From JBQTII01 sp052387905 (lineage in GTDB: Bacteria; Actinomycetota; Actinomycetes; Sporichthyales; Sporichthyaceae): DNA of 64,000 nucleotides. Under the pieces are notes generated by a model, which was not told the DNA's origin, did not search any database, and was given only the letters and a program-made list of their open reading frames with translations. Position numbers and translations under genes: made by a program. The stretch is taken from positions 1 through 64,000 of the forward strand of contig JBQTIR010000001.1 in the NCBI GenBank assembly GCA_052387905.1. Reading direction: 5' to 3'. This document shows positions 16,901 to 25,056 of the stretch, in pieces (within the stretch, counting starts at the first letter, position 1; each line of letters begins with the position of its first letter).

Positions 16901-17448
16901 GATCCACCTCCGTGGACGCGCTCAGCATCCGGGTCAGCGCGCTCGGGCTCAGCTACGGCGGCACGTTCGACACCCCGCAGGAACTCGTGCGGATACCCCT
17001 TCGCGTCGGCGAGAGCTGGTCCAGCAGCTGGCGCGCCGAAGGCACCCGCGGGGTGACGACCTCGACGGTCACCGACACCCGCACCGTGACCGTCGAGAGT
17101 CGTCGCCAGCGTTGCTACGTCATCGAACGCACCACAATTCTCGAGGGCGACGTCACCGGCACCCAACGCCAGCGCACGTGCTGGATGCCCGCGCTCGGCA
17201 TGCCCGCCACCGACCGGCAAGAGCTACGCGGCACCTACCAGGGCATCAAGTTCGACGCCACCGCGTCGATGACCCTGCTCTCGACCCCGCCCGACAACGA
17301 CTCGACCACGGTGACCTCGGACATCGTTCGTGGCACGGCCGTGGCGGCGCGCCTTGGACACCCGGGTACAGCGCCACGGAGGAGGGATCAACTACTCCGA
17401 CCCACCCGCCGTTCGCTGCCGAGCCGGAGCAGAATCCTTTCCTCATGA
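13972..17448 (+). CDS. MMPL/RND-type membrane transporter with large C-terminal extracellular domain
   Basis: 1158 residues from ATG 13972 (MRRSAGFVERHAALVAL), chosen because it overlaps the TetR stop. Two RND repeats: TM1, then an extracytoplasmic domain (about 30-190), then TM2-6 with the proton-relay motif GTDYVMFVLSRYREE, then a second half with GSDYNIFIVGRVREEL. Residues about 810-830 are the last membrane helix. A Pro/Thr/Lys linker (about 840-905) leads to an outside beta-rich domain with a Cys pair (RQRCYVIERT... QRTCWMP). Exports lipids or drugs, driven by protons (family knowledge). The C-terminal domain is unusual for the family, and the last 35 residues are Arg-rich and may be an extension past a lost stop. 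No match to a named MMPL. Confidence 0.9.
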   Translation: MRRSAGFVERHAALVALVWVVAAVWITLTAPSVRDLGTADQTAFVPASAPSGQADALLRTAFPDDPTRDPAVIVVARAGGLQETDRAYLASLARFLTGPEAQAHVKAVQTAATSPELAPLLRSPDGAAELVIVSLKAQVFSVSAERAVSFLREHLDSTAPPDLQTSVTGLAALAADQAAATVEAFDKTAVATVLLVLFILVLVYRSVVAPLISLVTIGCAFLVARGLAGYLAEAGLAVHSLAETFMIVMAFGAGTDYVMFVLSRYREEARRETSVPAGDAGRADRSRLVASTAAVSPTIVASGATVILGFVAFLVAELGLLRSFGPVLGVAIAVTVLASLSFTPALMRLAGRGLFWPSRPAAAGGRDASARRWGRVADLIGRRPLAVLLISVAALALPAAAATQTKISFDIPAELPADAGARQGFDLLAEHFPPGVLAPAFVVVSAQDSLLGGDRLAAVDRLTDRLRAIPGVAQVRSVTQPAGQPLTRETLAEFTGGKTDLRALGIDPDRTDVGPLIAALSSPEGLRLTGDLLRDYPALADRLGYFLGDQGRTTRIVVAFDSSPYAAAVLDQVGTLDDVAAGVLAQGDLGGSRVAVGGPSAYFADIQTLATGDLRTVGALVLATIMLVLAALVRSVIAPLYLLASVVLSMLAALGITTLVFQGLLGEPGLAFYLPILLFVMLIALGSDYNIFIVGRVREELDAGRTVREATTHALVSTGPTITAAGFVLAGTFGALLITPLPSVRQIGFGVAVGILIDTFVVRTLLVPAATILLGRYAFWPSTGLTAAALGGRPRLAIAGAGAGLLVAAIALPTLAFAVRGDLAVVQVPTRSTVAGAEPQPAVTGPTATEPTAGAARPTPPPKEPRPTTRAPGASPDKPPKSTRPTKPTKDRVPSPPPTPKPGAPAVAASAVAPPAEGSWTYRVEGTRTVGAAGTAQPFAEDADSVVTRTGGKQSSPQFRIATETSFATTEETRRYGSTSVDALSIRVSALGLSYGGTFDTPQELVRIPLRVGESWSSSWRAEGTRGVTTSTVTDTRTVTVESRRQRCYVIERTTILEGDVTGTQRQRTCWMPALGMPATDRQELRGTYQGIKFDATASMTLLSTPPDNDSTTVTSDIVRGTAVAARLGHPGTAPRRRDQLLRPTRRSLPSRSRILSS

Positions 17449-18239
17449 CCACCGACGAGGATCCGGCGCACCCGAGGACCCCGCGCCCACTCTTCGTGCT
17501 TGAACCACAGCACCACAGGTGCGTCGAGGCCCGCGGGTGACACGCCAGCAGTCTGCCCGCCCACCCTCCGGCCTCACCTGAAGGACCGTCACGGACACCC
17601 CTGGACACCCGCGCCCGGCGGCGGACGTCACGGGGCTGACAGCAAACTGACGGGACGTCCATCAACCGCTGACAGAGCACATCCACCATCCACCACGGCG
17701 AGCGACCCGCCACATTCACAACCCCCGCGCACAGGGCAGCGAAGCTCGCCGGGCACTTACTCCGCTGACACCCGGCGTGCCCACCGCTCGCGGCATAGCG
17801 GCGTCCGCGCGCGTGCGCCCAGGAGGTCGCCGCCCTTGTATGGCGGGCCTGCGCGGGCCGTAGATAGCGTCGACCGTCGGCCGAGCCCTACCAGCCACCG
17901 GGCGCTGGGCCGGGCGACCCATCCGAACCTTCGAAGCCCACGCCAGCCCAACACCACGCCAGCCCAACCCCGCAGAAACGAAGTCAGCGTAGATACCACC
18001 GACAACAAGCCCGAGCACCACAACCAGAACCGCAGCACTCCTCTTGCTCGTCCCGAGACCCGACCTGCTCCGCGTCGTCGATCTGGGGGCTGATCGCGAA
18101 CACAGGTAGGTGTGCGACGCAGCGATCCAAACTCGACCGTCCCGGTCACGTATGCCCAACCCGTCCACATAGATGTGTGCGCCGGGCGTTCCGGCGTGCC
18201 CGCATGCGCGGGCGAGCGGGAAGCGGGGTGGTCGCGGTG
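17449..18239. other. Intergenic region of the mobile element, 791 bp, possible transfer origin
   Basis: Between the MMPL gene and the relaxase. Open frames on both strands here are Pro/Arg/Ser-rich and show no family features; a minus frame at 17716-18168 includes one hydrophobic run (AAVLVVVLGLVVGGIYADF) but nothing else supports it. Two adjacent hairpins lie at 18180-18213. The position directly upstream of a relaxase is where oriT sites usually are. Confidence 0.4.
18180..18213. other. Two adjacent perfect hairpins, candidate oriT
   Basis: CGCCGG-GCGTT-CCGGCG (18180-18196) followed after one base by GCCCGC-ATGC-GCGGGC (18198-18213), ending 26 bp before the relaxase start. Relaxase nic regions often sit next to such inverted repeats. 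GC-rich DNA forms many chance hairpins, so this is only a candidate. Confidence 0.3.
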
Positions 18240-21200
18240 ATGTCCCTCGCGCGGATGTCCGCCGGTGCCGGCTACCGGTACTTGCTCCGGCACACCGCCA
18301 CGGCCGACGTCGAGCGCGCGCCCGGCGTCGCTCTCGTCGACTATTACGCGGCCTCCGGTAACCCGCCCGGGCGATGGATCGGGGCTGGGCTGCCCGGGCT
18401 CGGCGCGGGCGACGGGAAGGACCTGACCACCGGCGCCGTGGTCATCGAGGAGGCGATGGCCCGGTTGTTCGGGTCCGGGCACGACCCGGTTACCGGCCAC
18501 GCCCTGGGCCGCCCCTACCCGACCTACAAATCTGCGGCCGAGCGGATCGCCGCCCGGGTCGGGCGCTTGCCCGACGATCTGCCCGAGGCGGACCGCGCAT
18601 CTGCCGTCGCCGACATCGAGACCCAGGAGAACGCGCGTCCGGTGCGGTCGGCGGTGGCCGGCTACGACCTGACGTTCACCGCCCCGAAGTCCGTCAGTGT
18701 GCTCTGGGCAATCGGCGACGAGCAGGTCCGGACGGCGATCGAGGCCGCGCACCACGATGCCGTCGCCGCCGTCCTCGGCCTGATCGAACAGCGGTTCCTG
18801 CACACCCGCATCGGTGCCGGGTCCCTGATCCAGGTCCCGGCCCGCGGCGCGATCGCCGCCGCGTTCGATCACTGGGACACCCGGGCCGGAGATCCCAACC
18901 TGCACACCCACCTGGTGATCGCGAACAAGGTCCAAGGCCCCGACGGGGCCTGGCGCGCCGTCGACGGGCGCGCCCTGTACTCGGCCGCGGTCGCCGGCTC
19001 GGAGATCTACGACACCACGATTGCCGACCTACTTGCCCACCGCTTGCCCACCACCTTCGGCTACCGCGACCGCGGACCCCTACGCACCCCGGCGTACGAA
19101 ATCAACGGCATCCCCGATTCTCTGCTGGCGGCGTTCTCCCAGCGGTCCCAGGCCATCACCACGCACGTGCAGGATCTCGTCGCCGCCTTCGTTGACACGC
19201 ACGGCCGCGGCCCGGGCCGCGTCGAGGTTCTGAGGCTGCGTCAGCAGGCCACCCTGGCGACCCGCCCGGACAAGCACGTCAGCCCGCTTGCCCAGCTGCG
19301 TGCCCGGTGGCGGGCAACCGCGCACAGCGTGACCGGACGACCGGCCGAGGCGATTGCCCGCACCGCCTTGACCAGCACGAACAGCTGCCCGTCAAGCATC
19401 GCGTCAACCGGTCCGGCAAGCGGACCGGCCGAGGTATCCGATGCGCTGCTGGGCCGCTACGCCGACGCGACCGTGACGGCGGTGTCGACGCGGCGAGCGA
19501 CCTGGACGCAGACGAACCTGCTCGCCGAAGCCGCCCGCACCACCCGCGCCCTGCGACTCCCCGGCCCGCAGGCGAGGATCGCGCTGCTGGACCGAGTCGT
19601 GGCCGCAGCCCTGGATCGATGCATCCCCCTCGACCCACCCGAGACAGGTGCCGTCCCCGCCCGGTACACCGACCTCGATCCCAACGCTCGAGCGGTGCGC
19701 TCGGAGGAGCCCGCCTTCACCACCTGGGCCACGTTGGCAGCCGAGGCCCGCCTACTCGCCGCCCACGACGACACCACCGCCCCGGCGGCCGACGGGCGGC
19801 CGATCCTGGCTGCGGCGGCACGGGCAAATGCCGGGCGTGCCAAGGCTCTCGGCCGAGCAGGCTCACGCCGCCGCGTCGATCGCGTCCTCCGGGCGGCGCC
19901 TGGACGTGCTGGTCGGGGCGGCTGGGACCGGGAAGACCCGCGCGCTGTTCGCGCTGCGCGCCGCGTGGGAGCAGACGCACGGGGCCGGGTCGGTGATCGG
20001 GCTCGCCCCGTCCGCGACCGCCGCCGCGGAACTGTCTGCCGCCCTGCGGATCGGCGCCGACACCGTCGCGAAATGGATCCACGAATCGCACCCCGACACC
20101 GCTAGCGGGCCGACGTGGCACCTGCGGGCTGGGCAGCTGGTGATCGTGGACGAGGCCGCGATGGTCGCCACCACCCACCTCGATGCCCTCGCCGCCCAGG
20201 CCACCGCGGCCGGGGCCAAGCTGATCCTGGTCGGCGATCACCACCAGCTCGGCGCCATCGACGCCGGCGGGGCATTCGCCCTGCTGGCCACCGAAGGGCA
20301 CGCGGTCGAGCTCGATCAGACGCACCGGTTCACCGAAGCCTGGGAAGCAGGCGCCACCCGGGCCCTGCGCGTCGGAGAACCCGCCGCCCTCGACGCCTAC
20401 GCCGCCCACGGGCGCCTGCACGACGGCCCCAACGAGGTCATGGTCGAGGCGGCCTACCGCGCCTGGGCCACCGACACCCGCGCGGGTCTGCGCAGCCTGC
20501 TACTCGCCCACGACCGCGACACCGTCTCCGCCCTGAACCGGCGCGCGCGTGCGGACCGCATCCGCGCCGGCCAGGTCGAGCCCACCAGCGAGGTCCGCCT
20601 GCAGGACGGCTCCGAAGCCGGGCGGGGCGATGTGATCACCACCCGGCGCAACAACCGGCGACTGGTCCACCCCGACGGAGGTTACGTCCGCAACGGCGAC
20701 CGCTGGCAGATCACCGCGACCCACCCCGACGGCTCCCTCGACGCCGTCCCCGCCGCGCGCGCTGACGACACAGCCGGATCCGCTGCGGCTATCCGGCTGC
20801 CCGCCGAGTACGTCCGCGATCACGTCGAACTGGGCTACGCCGTCACCATCCACCGAGCCCAAGGACAGACCGTCGACACTGCCCACCTCATCGCCGCCCC
20901 CGGTCTCACCCGCGAAGCGCTGTACGTCGGCATGACGCGCGGCCGGCACGCTAACCACGCCTACAGCGCCACGGAAAGCACGGAACACCACGACACCGGC
21001 CCGGACGGGCCGATCCTGACTGGACGTCAGATTCTCAACCAGATCATGGCCACTTCCGGAAGCCAGCCTTCGGCCATCGCCACCCTCCGTGTCCGCCACG
21101 ACAGGGCCGGCGCCCTGAGCGGGCTGATCGCGTCTAACACCGCGCTCGCGAGCGAGGTCGAGAGGTTGATCCGTACCCGTCGTGCGGCGCTGCATGGCTC

Positions 21201-21270
21201 CCCTCGGCCACACAATCGGCGCTTCCATCCCGCCCCTCCCCCGCCACAGCGCGAAGGCCCCGGCCGGTGA
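18240..21270 (+). pseudogene. MobF/TraA-type relaxase-helicase, broken by a +1 frameshift
   Basis: Conjugative relaxase (TrwC/TraA-like): nicks oriT, stays bound to the strand and unwinds DNA. ATG 18240 is the start (MSLARMSAGAGYRYLL). The relaxase domain (about residues 1-300) includes TFTAPKSVSVLW and the metal-binding H-(11)-HTH cluster in HWDTRAGDPNLHTHLVI. The helicase half has Walker A GAAGTGKT, LVIVDEAAM, GDHHQLGAIDAGG, QTHRF and YAVTIHRAQGQTVD, then YVGMTRGRHANH. The first half is in the frame of 18240, the second half in the frame +1 to it. The switch lies at about 19826-19850, between ANAGRAKAL and LSAEQAHAA. The first frame runs on to a stop at 20105. The helicase could restart at ATG 19828, but no good ribosome site is seen. 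The two parts together would be about 1010 residues, a normal length. Confidence 0.85.
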
Positions 21271-21365
21271 CACCCGCCGCGCTCCCAGACCGGGGTGGAT
21301 CGGGGATTCGTCCGTCCACAGGCAGATTCATACCCGCACGTCATCCACGGAAAGGTGAGACACCG

Positions 21366-21548
21366 ATGGCGACTGTCCTACTCACGGTGGAGGATGCGGC
21401 CGAAGCCCTGGCCTTGGGCCGCACGAAGGTCTACGAACTGCTCGACGCCGGTGCGCTGCGGTCAGTCAAGATCGGCCGCGCACGCCGGATCCCGCTGGAC
21501 GCGCTGCACGAGTTCGTCCAGCAACTCGGGCCTAACCAGGCCGACTGA
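21366..21548 (+). CDS. xis: Excisionase-family DNA-binding protein (Xis-like, HTH_17)
   Basis: 60 residues from ATG 21366 (MATVLLTVEDAAEALALGRTKVYELLDAGALRSVKIGRARRIPLDALHEFVQQL), a MerR/excisionase-type winged HTH. A longer frame from 21267 adds 33 residues with no domain; the ATG 21366 start has AAGGTGAG 8-14 bases before it and matches family length. The integrase gene starts 18 bp after its stop. Role: bends attachment-site DNA and directs the integrase toward excision (family knowledge). Located inside the element next to int, the usual order. Confidence 0.88.
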   Translation: MATVLLTVEDAAEALALGRTKVYELLDAGALRSVKIGRARRIPLDALHEFVQQLGPNQAD

Positions 21549-21566
21549 TCCAGCCGGGAGGATGCC

Positions 21567-22805
21567 ATGACGCGCAGCGCAAACGGGCGCTCGTCGATCT
21601 ACCAGGGAGCGGACGGCTACTGGCACGGCTGGGTAACCGTCGGCGTCACTGCGGACGGGTCGCCGGATCGGCGCCACCGCAAAGCCAAGACCAAGGCCGA
21701 GGCCACCCGCCGCGTACGGGACCTGGAGCGCCAACGCGACAGCGGGCAGACGACCAAGAGCGGGCAGGCGCCCACGGTCGCCGAGTGGATGCGGCTGTGG
21801 CTGGACACCATCGCGCCCCGGACCGCGAGTTCGTCCACCATCGAGACGGCTTACCGGCCGAAGGTGGAGCACTGGATCATTCCGCGCATCGGTCACCACC
21901 GGATCGACAGGCTGCGTCCGGAGCACCTCGACGCGCTGTACCTCGAGCTCGCCGCCGCGGGCTTGTCGACCAAGACCGTCCTGATGGTCCACCAGCTGGT
22001 GAACCGGGCCTACCGGATGGCGATGCGCCGCGGCGTCGCCGGACGCAACGTCGCTGCGCTCGTGGACCCACCGACGCATCGCGAACCGGAGATGTCGCCG
22101 CTGGCGGAGGCCGAGGCCCGCCGGATCCTCGCCGCCGCAGCCGGCGCGGTGAACGGCGCCCGCTGGTCCGTCGCCCTGGCCCTCGGGTTGCGCCAGTGCG
22201 AGGCGCTCGGGATGCGTTGGCAGCATGTGGACACCGTGCGCGGCGAGCTGCGGGTCTTCCAGCTCAAACGTGCCCCGTACCGCCACGGCTGCACCAACGC
22301 CGCGACCTGCGCCAAGCCGCACCACCGCACGGGCTGCGCTGACGGGTGCACCCGGCACGCACAGCACTGCCCGCAGCGGGTGGGCGGCGATTGGGCGTTC
22401 CGCGAGCCGAAGGGCGGCAAGGCCCGCACCGTGGTGATCCCGCCGCCGTTGCTCCCCCACCTCAAGGCACACCGGGCCGCGCAGTCAGCGGCGCGTCTGG
22501 CGGCCGGCGAGCTGTGGGAGGACTGGGATCTGGTGTTCGCCCAGTCGAACGGACGCCCGATCCAGCCACGCTACGACTGGGAGGCGTGGAAGGCGTTGTT
22601 GGGGAAGGCCGGTGTGCGGGACGCCCGGCTGCACGACGCCCGGCACACCGCGGCGACCCTGCTGCTCGAGCAAGGCGTCGACATCCGGGTCGTCCAGGAG
22701 ATCCTCGGCCACTCGACGCTGGCCGTGACCAAGCGGTACACACACGTCACGGACAAGCTGGCGCGGGAGGCCGCAACGCGGATGGGCCGAGCGCTCTGGG
22801 ACTGA
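21567..22805 (+). CDS. int: Tyrosine-type site-specific integrase with Cys/His-rich insertion
   Basis: 412 residues from ATG 21567, with GGGAGG upstream. An N-terminal AP2-like arm-binding part (about 1-65) is followed by the SAM-like core-binding domain (VAEWMRLWLDTIAPRTASSSTIETAYRPKVEHWI). The catalytic domain shows Arg in ALGLRQCEALGMRW, H-D-A-R-H-T, LGHS and the nucleophile Tyr in VTKRYTHV near the end. Between the first Arg and the rest sits an insertion CTNAATCAKPHHRTGCADG plus CTRHAQHC, rich in Cys and His, likely a zinc-binding loop seen in some actinobacterial integrases. Acts at the 56-bp tRNA repeat. All catalytic residues are present, so it should be active. Confidence 0.95.
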   Translation: MTRSANGRSSIYQGADGYWHGWVTVGVTADGSPDRRHRKAKTKAEATRRVRDLERQRDSGQTTKSGQAPTVAEWMRLWLDTIAPRTASSSTIETAYRPKVEHWIIPRIGHHRIDRLRPEHLDALYLELAAAGLSTKTVLMVHQLVNRAYRMAMRRGVAGRNVAALVDPPTHREPEMSPLAEAEARRILAAAAGAVNGARWSVALALGLRQCEALGMRWQHVDTVRGELRVFQLKRAPYRHGCTNAATCAKPHHRTGCADGCTRHAQHCPQRVGGDWAFREPKGGKARTVVIPPPLLPHLKAHRAAQSAARLAAGELWEDWDLVFAQSNGRPIQPRYDWEAWKALLGKAGVRDARLHDARHTAATLLLEQGVDIRVVQEILGHSTLAVTKRYTHVTDKLAREAATRMGRALWD

Positions 22806-22821
22806 GGGCGACGGCGGCGCC

Positions 22822-22845
22822 AACTGCAACCCCAACTGCAACCCT
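22822..22845. repeat. Right arm-type repeats (two 12-bp-period copies)
   Basis: AACTGCAACCCC followed by AACTGCAACCCT, 17 bp after the integrase stop and about 60 bp inside the right attachment repeat. Same orientation and 12-base period as the pair at 10015-10038. Probable integrase arm sites (inference). Confidence 0.65.
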
Positions 22846-22874
22846 GGCGCCGCTGGCGGGGGCATCTTCCAGCC

Positions 22875-22895
22875 ACGTGATTCACGTGTGCGCAG
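22875..22895. repeat. 21-bp repeat with palindrome, inside right att site
   Basis: Identical to 9839-9859 and starting with ACGTGA-T-TCACGT. It is 10 bp from the right 56-bp repeat. It may be a further integrase or excisionase site of this element family. Confidence 0.7.
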
Positions 22896-22905
22896 CTCAA
22901 CGATG

Positions 22906-22961
22906 GTGCCCGGGACGGGATTCGAACCCGTACTCCCTTGCGGGAAGCGAGGTTTAAGCTC
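22906..22961. repeat. Right attachment site (56-bp direct repeat within tRNA-Leu)
   Basis: Identical to 9869-9924. Here it is continuous with the 5' half of the tRNA, so integration has left an intact tRNA gene on this side. Integrase and excisionase genes are on the adjoining element end. Confidence 0.9.
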
Positions 22962-22990
22962 GCCGCGGTTGCCAGTTACGCCACCCGGGC
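22907..22990 (-). tRNA. tRNA-Leu, anticodon UAA (bldA-type)
   Basis: 84 nt plus encoded CCA (22906-22904). Acceptor GCCCGGG/CCCGGGC with discriminator A; anticodon arm GCGAG-CTTAAAC-CTCGC gives anticodon UAA; long class II variable arm TTCCC-GCAA-GGGAG; T arm ACGGG-TTCGAAT-CCCGT. It reads UUA (and UUG) codons. In streptomycetes the equivalent gene is bldA, whose loss blocks translation of TTA-containing developmental and secondary-metabolism genes (established there). It is the target gene of the 13-kb element, whose attachment site covers its 3' half. Confidence 0.95.
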
Positions 22991-23106
22991 GGTGGGTGCA
23001 GCCACGCTATCGAGCCCCGCGGCGTCGGGTACGAATCAAGGTGGCAAGCGGTGCGGCGCCGTTCGCCGGCGCGGACGCAACACCGGCCACCACATTGACC
23101 ATGGGC

Positions 23107-23931
23107 CTACGTCGCCGGTCCAGGGAGACCGGCGATGACGCGCGCGCGGCCGAGGACGGCGTCGAGCATCGGCTCCGTCAGGCGCCCGGTAAAGGTGTTC
23201 TGCTGGCTGGGGTGGAACGAGCCCAGCAGCGTCAACTCGCCGGCGGGCCCGGCCAGCTCCACCTCGACGCCGTGTCCGAACTTGGGGCGGGGCCGCGGGA
23301 TGGCGATGGCGTGGGCGCCGAGCGCGTCCAGGGCCGCGGCCCAGCCGAAGCCACCGAGGCAGACCACGGCGCGCAGGTGCGGCAGGACGAACTCCAACTC
23401 GCGGTGCAACCACGGCCGGCAGGCGTCGCGCTCGTCGTTGGTCGGCTTGTTCAGCGGCGGCGCGCACCGCACTGCCGCGGCCATCCGGGCGCCGAGCAGA
23501 CGCTGACCGTCGCCCGCCCGGATCGAGGTCGCCTGGGCGGCGAGGCCGACGCGGTGCAGCGAGGCGAAGAGCCAATCCCCGCTGCGGTCCCCGGTGAAAA
23601 TGCGCCCGGTCCGGTTGCCGCCGTGCGCGGCCGGCGCCAGACCGACGATCAGGACTCGCGGCTCGGCAGCGCCCCAGCCGGCGATCGGGCGGCCCCAGTA
23701 CGGTTCGTCGGCGTAGGCCTTGCGCCGCTGCAGGGCGACCTGCTCGCGCCATTCGACGAGGCGGGGGCAGGCCCGGCACACCGACTGGCGGGCTTCGAGC
23801 TCGCCCAACTCGGCGGCAGTGGCTGCCAGCGCGGCGACGTCGGCCGGATCCGCGGCGACCGGGGTGTCCGGGTGCGCCGGGTCCTCGGGCCAGCCAGTCC
23901 CGGGCGCCACGAAGGGCAAGCGTTCACTCAC
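23107..23931 (-). CDS. Type-5 uracil-DNA glycosylase (UdgB-like)
   Basis: 274 residues from GTG 23931. Removes uracil (and related lesions) from DNA in base-excision repair. Landmarks: an N-terminal iron-sulfur ligand motif SVCRACPRLVEWRE (about residue 50), motif 1 VGLAPAAHGGNRTGRIFTGD (about 95-114) and motif 2 GSFHPSQQNTFTGR near residue 240. The A-A-A-V-R-C-A-P-P-L-N-K-P segment and a second Cys give the remaining cluster ligands. Normal length for family 5. It sits at the edge of the conserved block, downstream of ppx; a 64-bp palindromic repeat separates the two. Confidence 0.9.
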   Translation of the reverse strand: MSERLPFVAPGTGWPEDPAHPDTPVAADPADVAALAATAAELGELEARQSVCRACPRLVEWREQVALQRRKAYADEPYWGRPIAGWGAAEPRVLIVGLAPAAHGGNRTGRIFTGDRSGDWLFASLHRVGLAAQATSIRAGDGQRLLGARMAAAVRCAPPLNKPTNDERDACRPWLHRELEFVLPHLRAVVCLGGFGWAAALDALGAHAIAIPRPRPKFGHGVEVELAGPAGELTLLGSFHPSQQNTFTGRLTEPMLDAVLGRARVIAGLPGPAT

Positions 23932-23942
23932 GGCGCGTCTGC

Positions 23943-24006
23943 CATCTTCGGGCGGCGATTGGACCCATCGAGCCTCCGGGATAGGTCGGAAACGCGCCCG
24001 AAGATG
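23943..24006. repeat. 64-bp nested palindromic repeat, copy A (also likely terminator for ppx)
   Basis: Outer arms CATCTTCGGGCG/CGCCCGAAGATG and inner arms ACCCATC/GATAGGT. A 64-bp copy with the same nested arms and about 70% identity lies at 54411-54474. Position just after the ppx stop (24022, minus strand) suits a terminator, but the second copy in an unrelated place suggests a dispersed repeat family. Confidence 0.65.
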
Positions 24007-24021
24007 GAAGGTTCATGGTGC

Positions 24022-24954
24022 TCAGGAGGCAGGGAAGGCGATCGAGGCGGCGATGCCGTCGAGGATGTCGGACTCGGACGCGATCAGATCCAGCCCGCCG
24101 AGTCGGTCCACGATGCACTCCACGACCAGCGCACCCGCGGCGATGACGTCGACGCGACCCGGGTGCATGACGCCGATCCGTGCACGCGCCGTGCGGGACA
24201 TGGTGCGCATCGCCGCCGCGATCTCGCGGACCTGGGCCGGCCGCACGCGGGAGAGGTGGATGCGCGCGGGGTCGTAGGCGGGCAGGCCGAGGGCGATGGC
24301 GGCGATCGTGGTGACGGTGCCGGCGACCCCGACCAGGGTCCGGGCCTGCGAGAACGGGACGACCGTTCCCGCGAGGTCGATCGCGGCCTCGATATCCGCT
24401 CGGGCGGCAGCGACCTGGTCCGCCGTCGGTGGATCGTCGCGTAGATGGCGCTCGCGCATGCGCACACAGCCCACATTGACCGAGCGCGCGGCCAGCACGC
24501 TGTCGCTGCCGAGCACGAACTCCGTCGATCCACCACCGACGTCGACGACCAGGTACGGCCCCGGAGCCCCGGTGGCTGCGAGCCTGGCGGTGGCACCGGC
24601 GAAGGAGAGCGCGGCTTCCTGATCGCCGGTGATGACCTCGGGGGTGACGCCGAGAATCTCGGCGATGCCGGCCATGAACTCCGCCGCGTTCTCGGCGTCG
24701 CGGGTCGCGCTTGTGGCGACGAAACGGACCTGCTGCGCGCCGGCCGCGCGAATGGCCTCCGCGTAGATCCGGGTCGCCGCGAAGGTGCGCTCGAGGGCTT
24801 CGGGGGCCAGCCGGCCGGTGGCGTCCACGCCCTGCCCGAGTCGCACGACCTCCATCCGGCGGTCCAGGTCGTGCAAGGCGCCGCCGGGCCCGGGCTCGGC
24901 GATCAACAGCCGGATCGAATTGGTGCCGCAGTCGATCGCTGCCACCCGTGTCAT
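24022..24954 (-). CDS. ppx: Exopolyphosphatase / guanosine pentaphosphatase (Ppx/GppA family)
   Basis: 310 residues from ATG 24954 (MTRVAAIDCGTNSIRLLIAE). A start 7 codons earlier exists, but this ATG has GGGGAG at the right distance and begins at the conserved strand. Sugar-kinase/Hsp70-fold phosphohydrolase that removes phosphate from polyphosphate or pppGpp. Motifs: phosphate 1 loop DCGTNSIRL (residues 8-16), VATSATRDAENAAEF, VVDVGGGSTEF (phosphate 2) and VGVAGTVTTIAAI. Short single-domain form, as usual in actinobacteria. Last gene of the eno-ftsB/divIC-DUF501-ppx run. Confidence 0.92.
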   Translation of the reverse strand: MTRVAAIDCGTNSIRLLIAEPGPGGALHDLDRRMEVVRLGQGVDATGRLAPEALERTFAATRIYAEAIRAAGAQQVRFVATSATRDAENAAEFMAGIAEILGVTPEVITGDQEAALSFAGATARLAATGAPGPYLVVDVGGGSTEFVLGSDSVLAARSVNVGCVRMRERHLRDDPPTADQVAAARADIEAAIDLAGTVVPFSQARTLVGVAGTVTTIAAIALGLPAYDPARIHLSRVRPAQVREIAAAMRTMSRTARARIGVMHPGRVDVIAAGALVVECIVDRLGGLDLIASESDILDGIAASIAFPAS

Positions 24955-25056
24955 GCGCCGCTCCCCACCCCTCAACCTCCTGCGTCCGACGAAGTGTGGC
25001 CTACGACCGATTGAGGCGAGCGCAACCGAATGCCGTGATGTCCGATCAGATGTGGC

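Larger units (their letters stand above)
9869..22961. mobile_element. Integrative (mobilisable) element of about 13.1 kb in tRNA-Leu(UAA)
   Basis: Bounded by perfect 56-bp direct repeats. Integrase (21567-22805) and excisionase (21366-21548) lie beside the intact tRNA, and a MobF-type relaxase/helicase (18240-21270) precedes them. Paired 12-bp-period repeats occur just inside each end. Cargo: a toxin/antitoxin-like pair (10084-10727), MFS exporter with divergent TetR (10826-13285), and a second TetR with an MMPL exporter (13391-17448). No coupling protein, FtsK-like TraB or replication initiator is present, so transfer would need helper functions from another element. The relaxase frame is broken, so present mobility is doubtful, while site-specific excision could still work because int and xis look intact (inference). 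Confidence 0.88.

Noticed and set aside
17716..18168. 150-codon minus-strand frame with one hydrophobic run
   Set aside because: Only one hydrophobic stretch, no ribosome site, and the rest is Arg/Ser/Pro-rich without pattern.
17757..18935. 392-codon minus-strand frame over the start of the relaxase
   Set aside because: It overlaps a well-conserved relaxase on the other strand, is full of Gly/Arg/Asp repeats typical of shadow frames in GC-rich DNA, and shows no domain.
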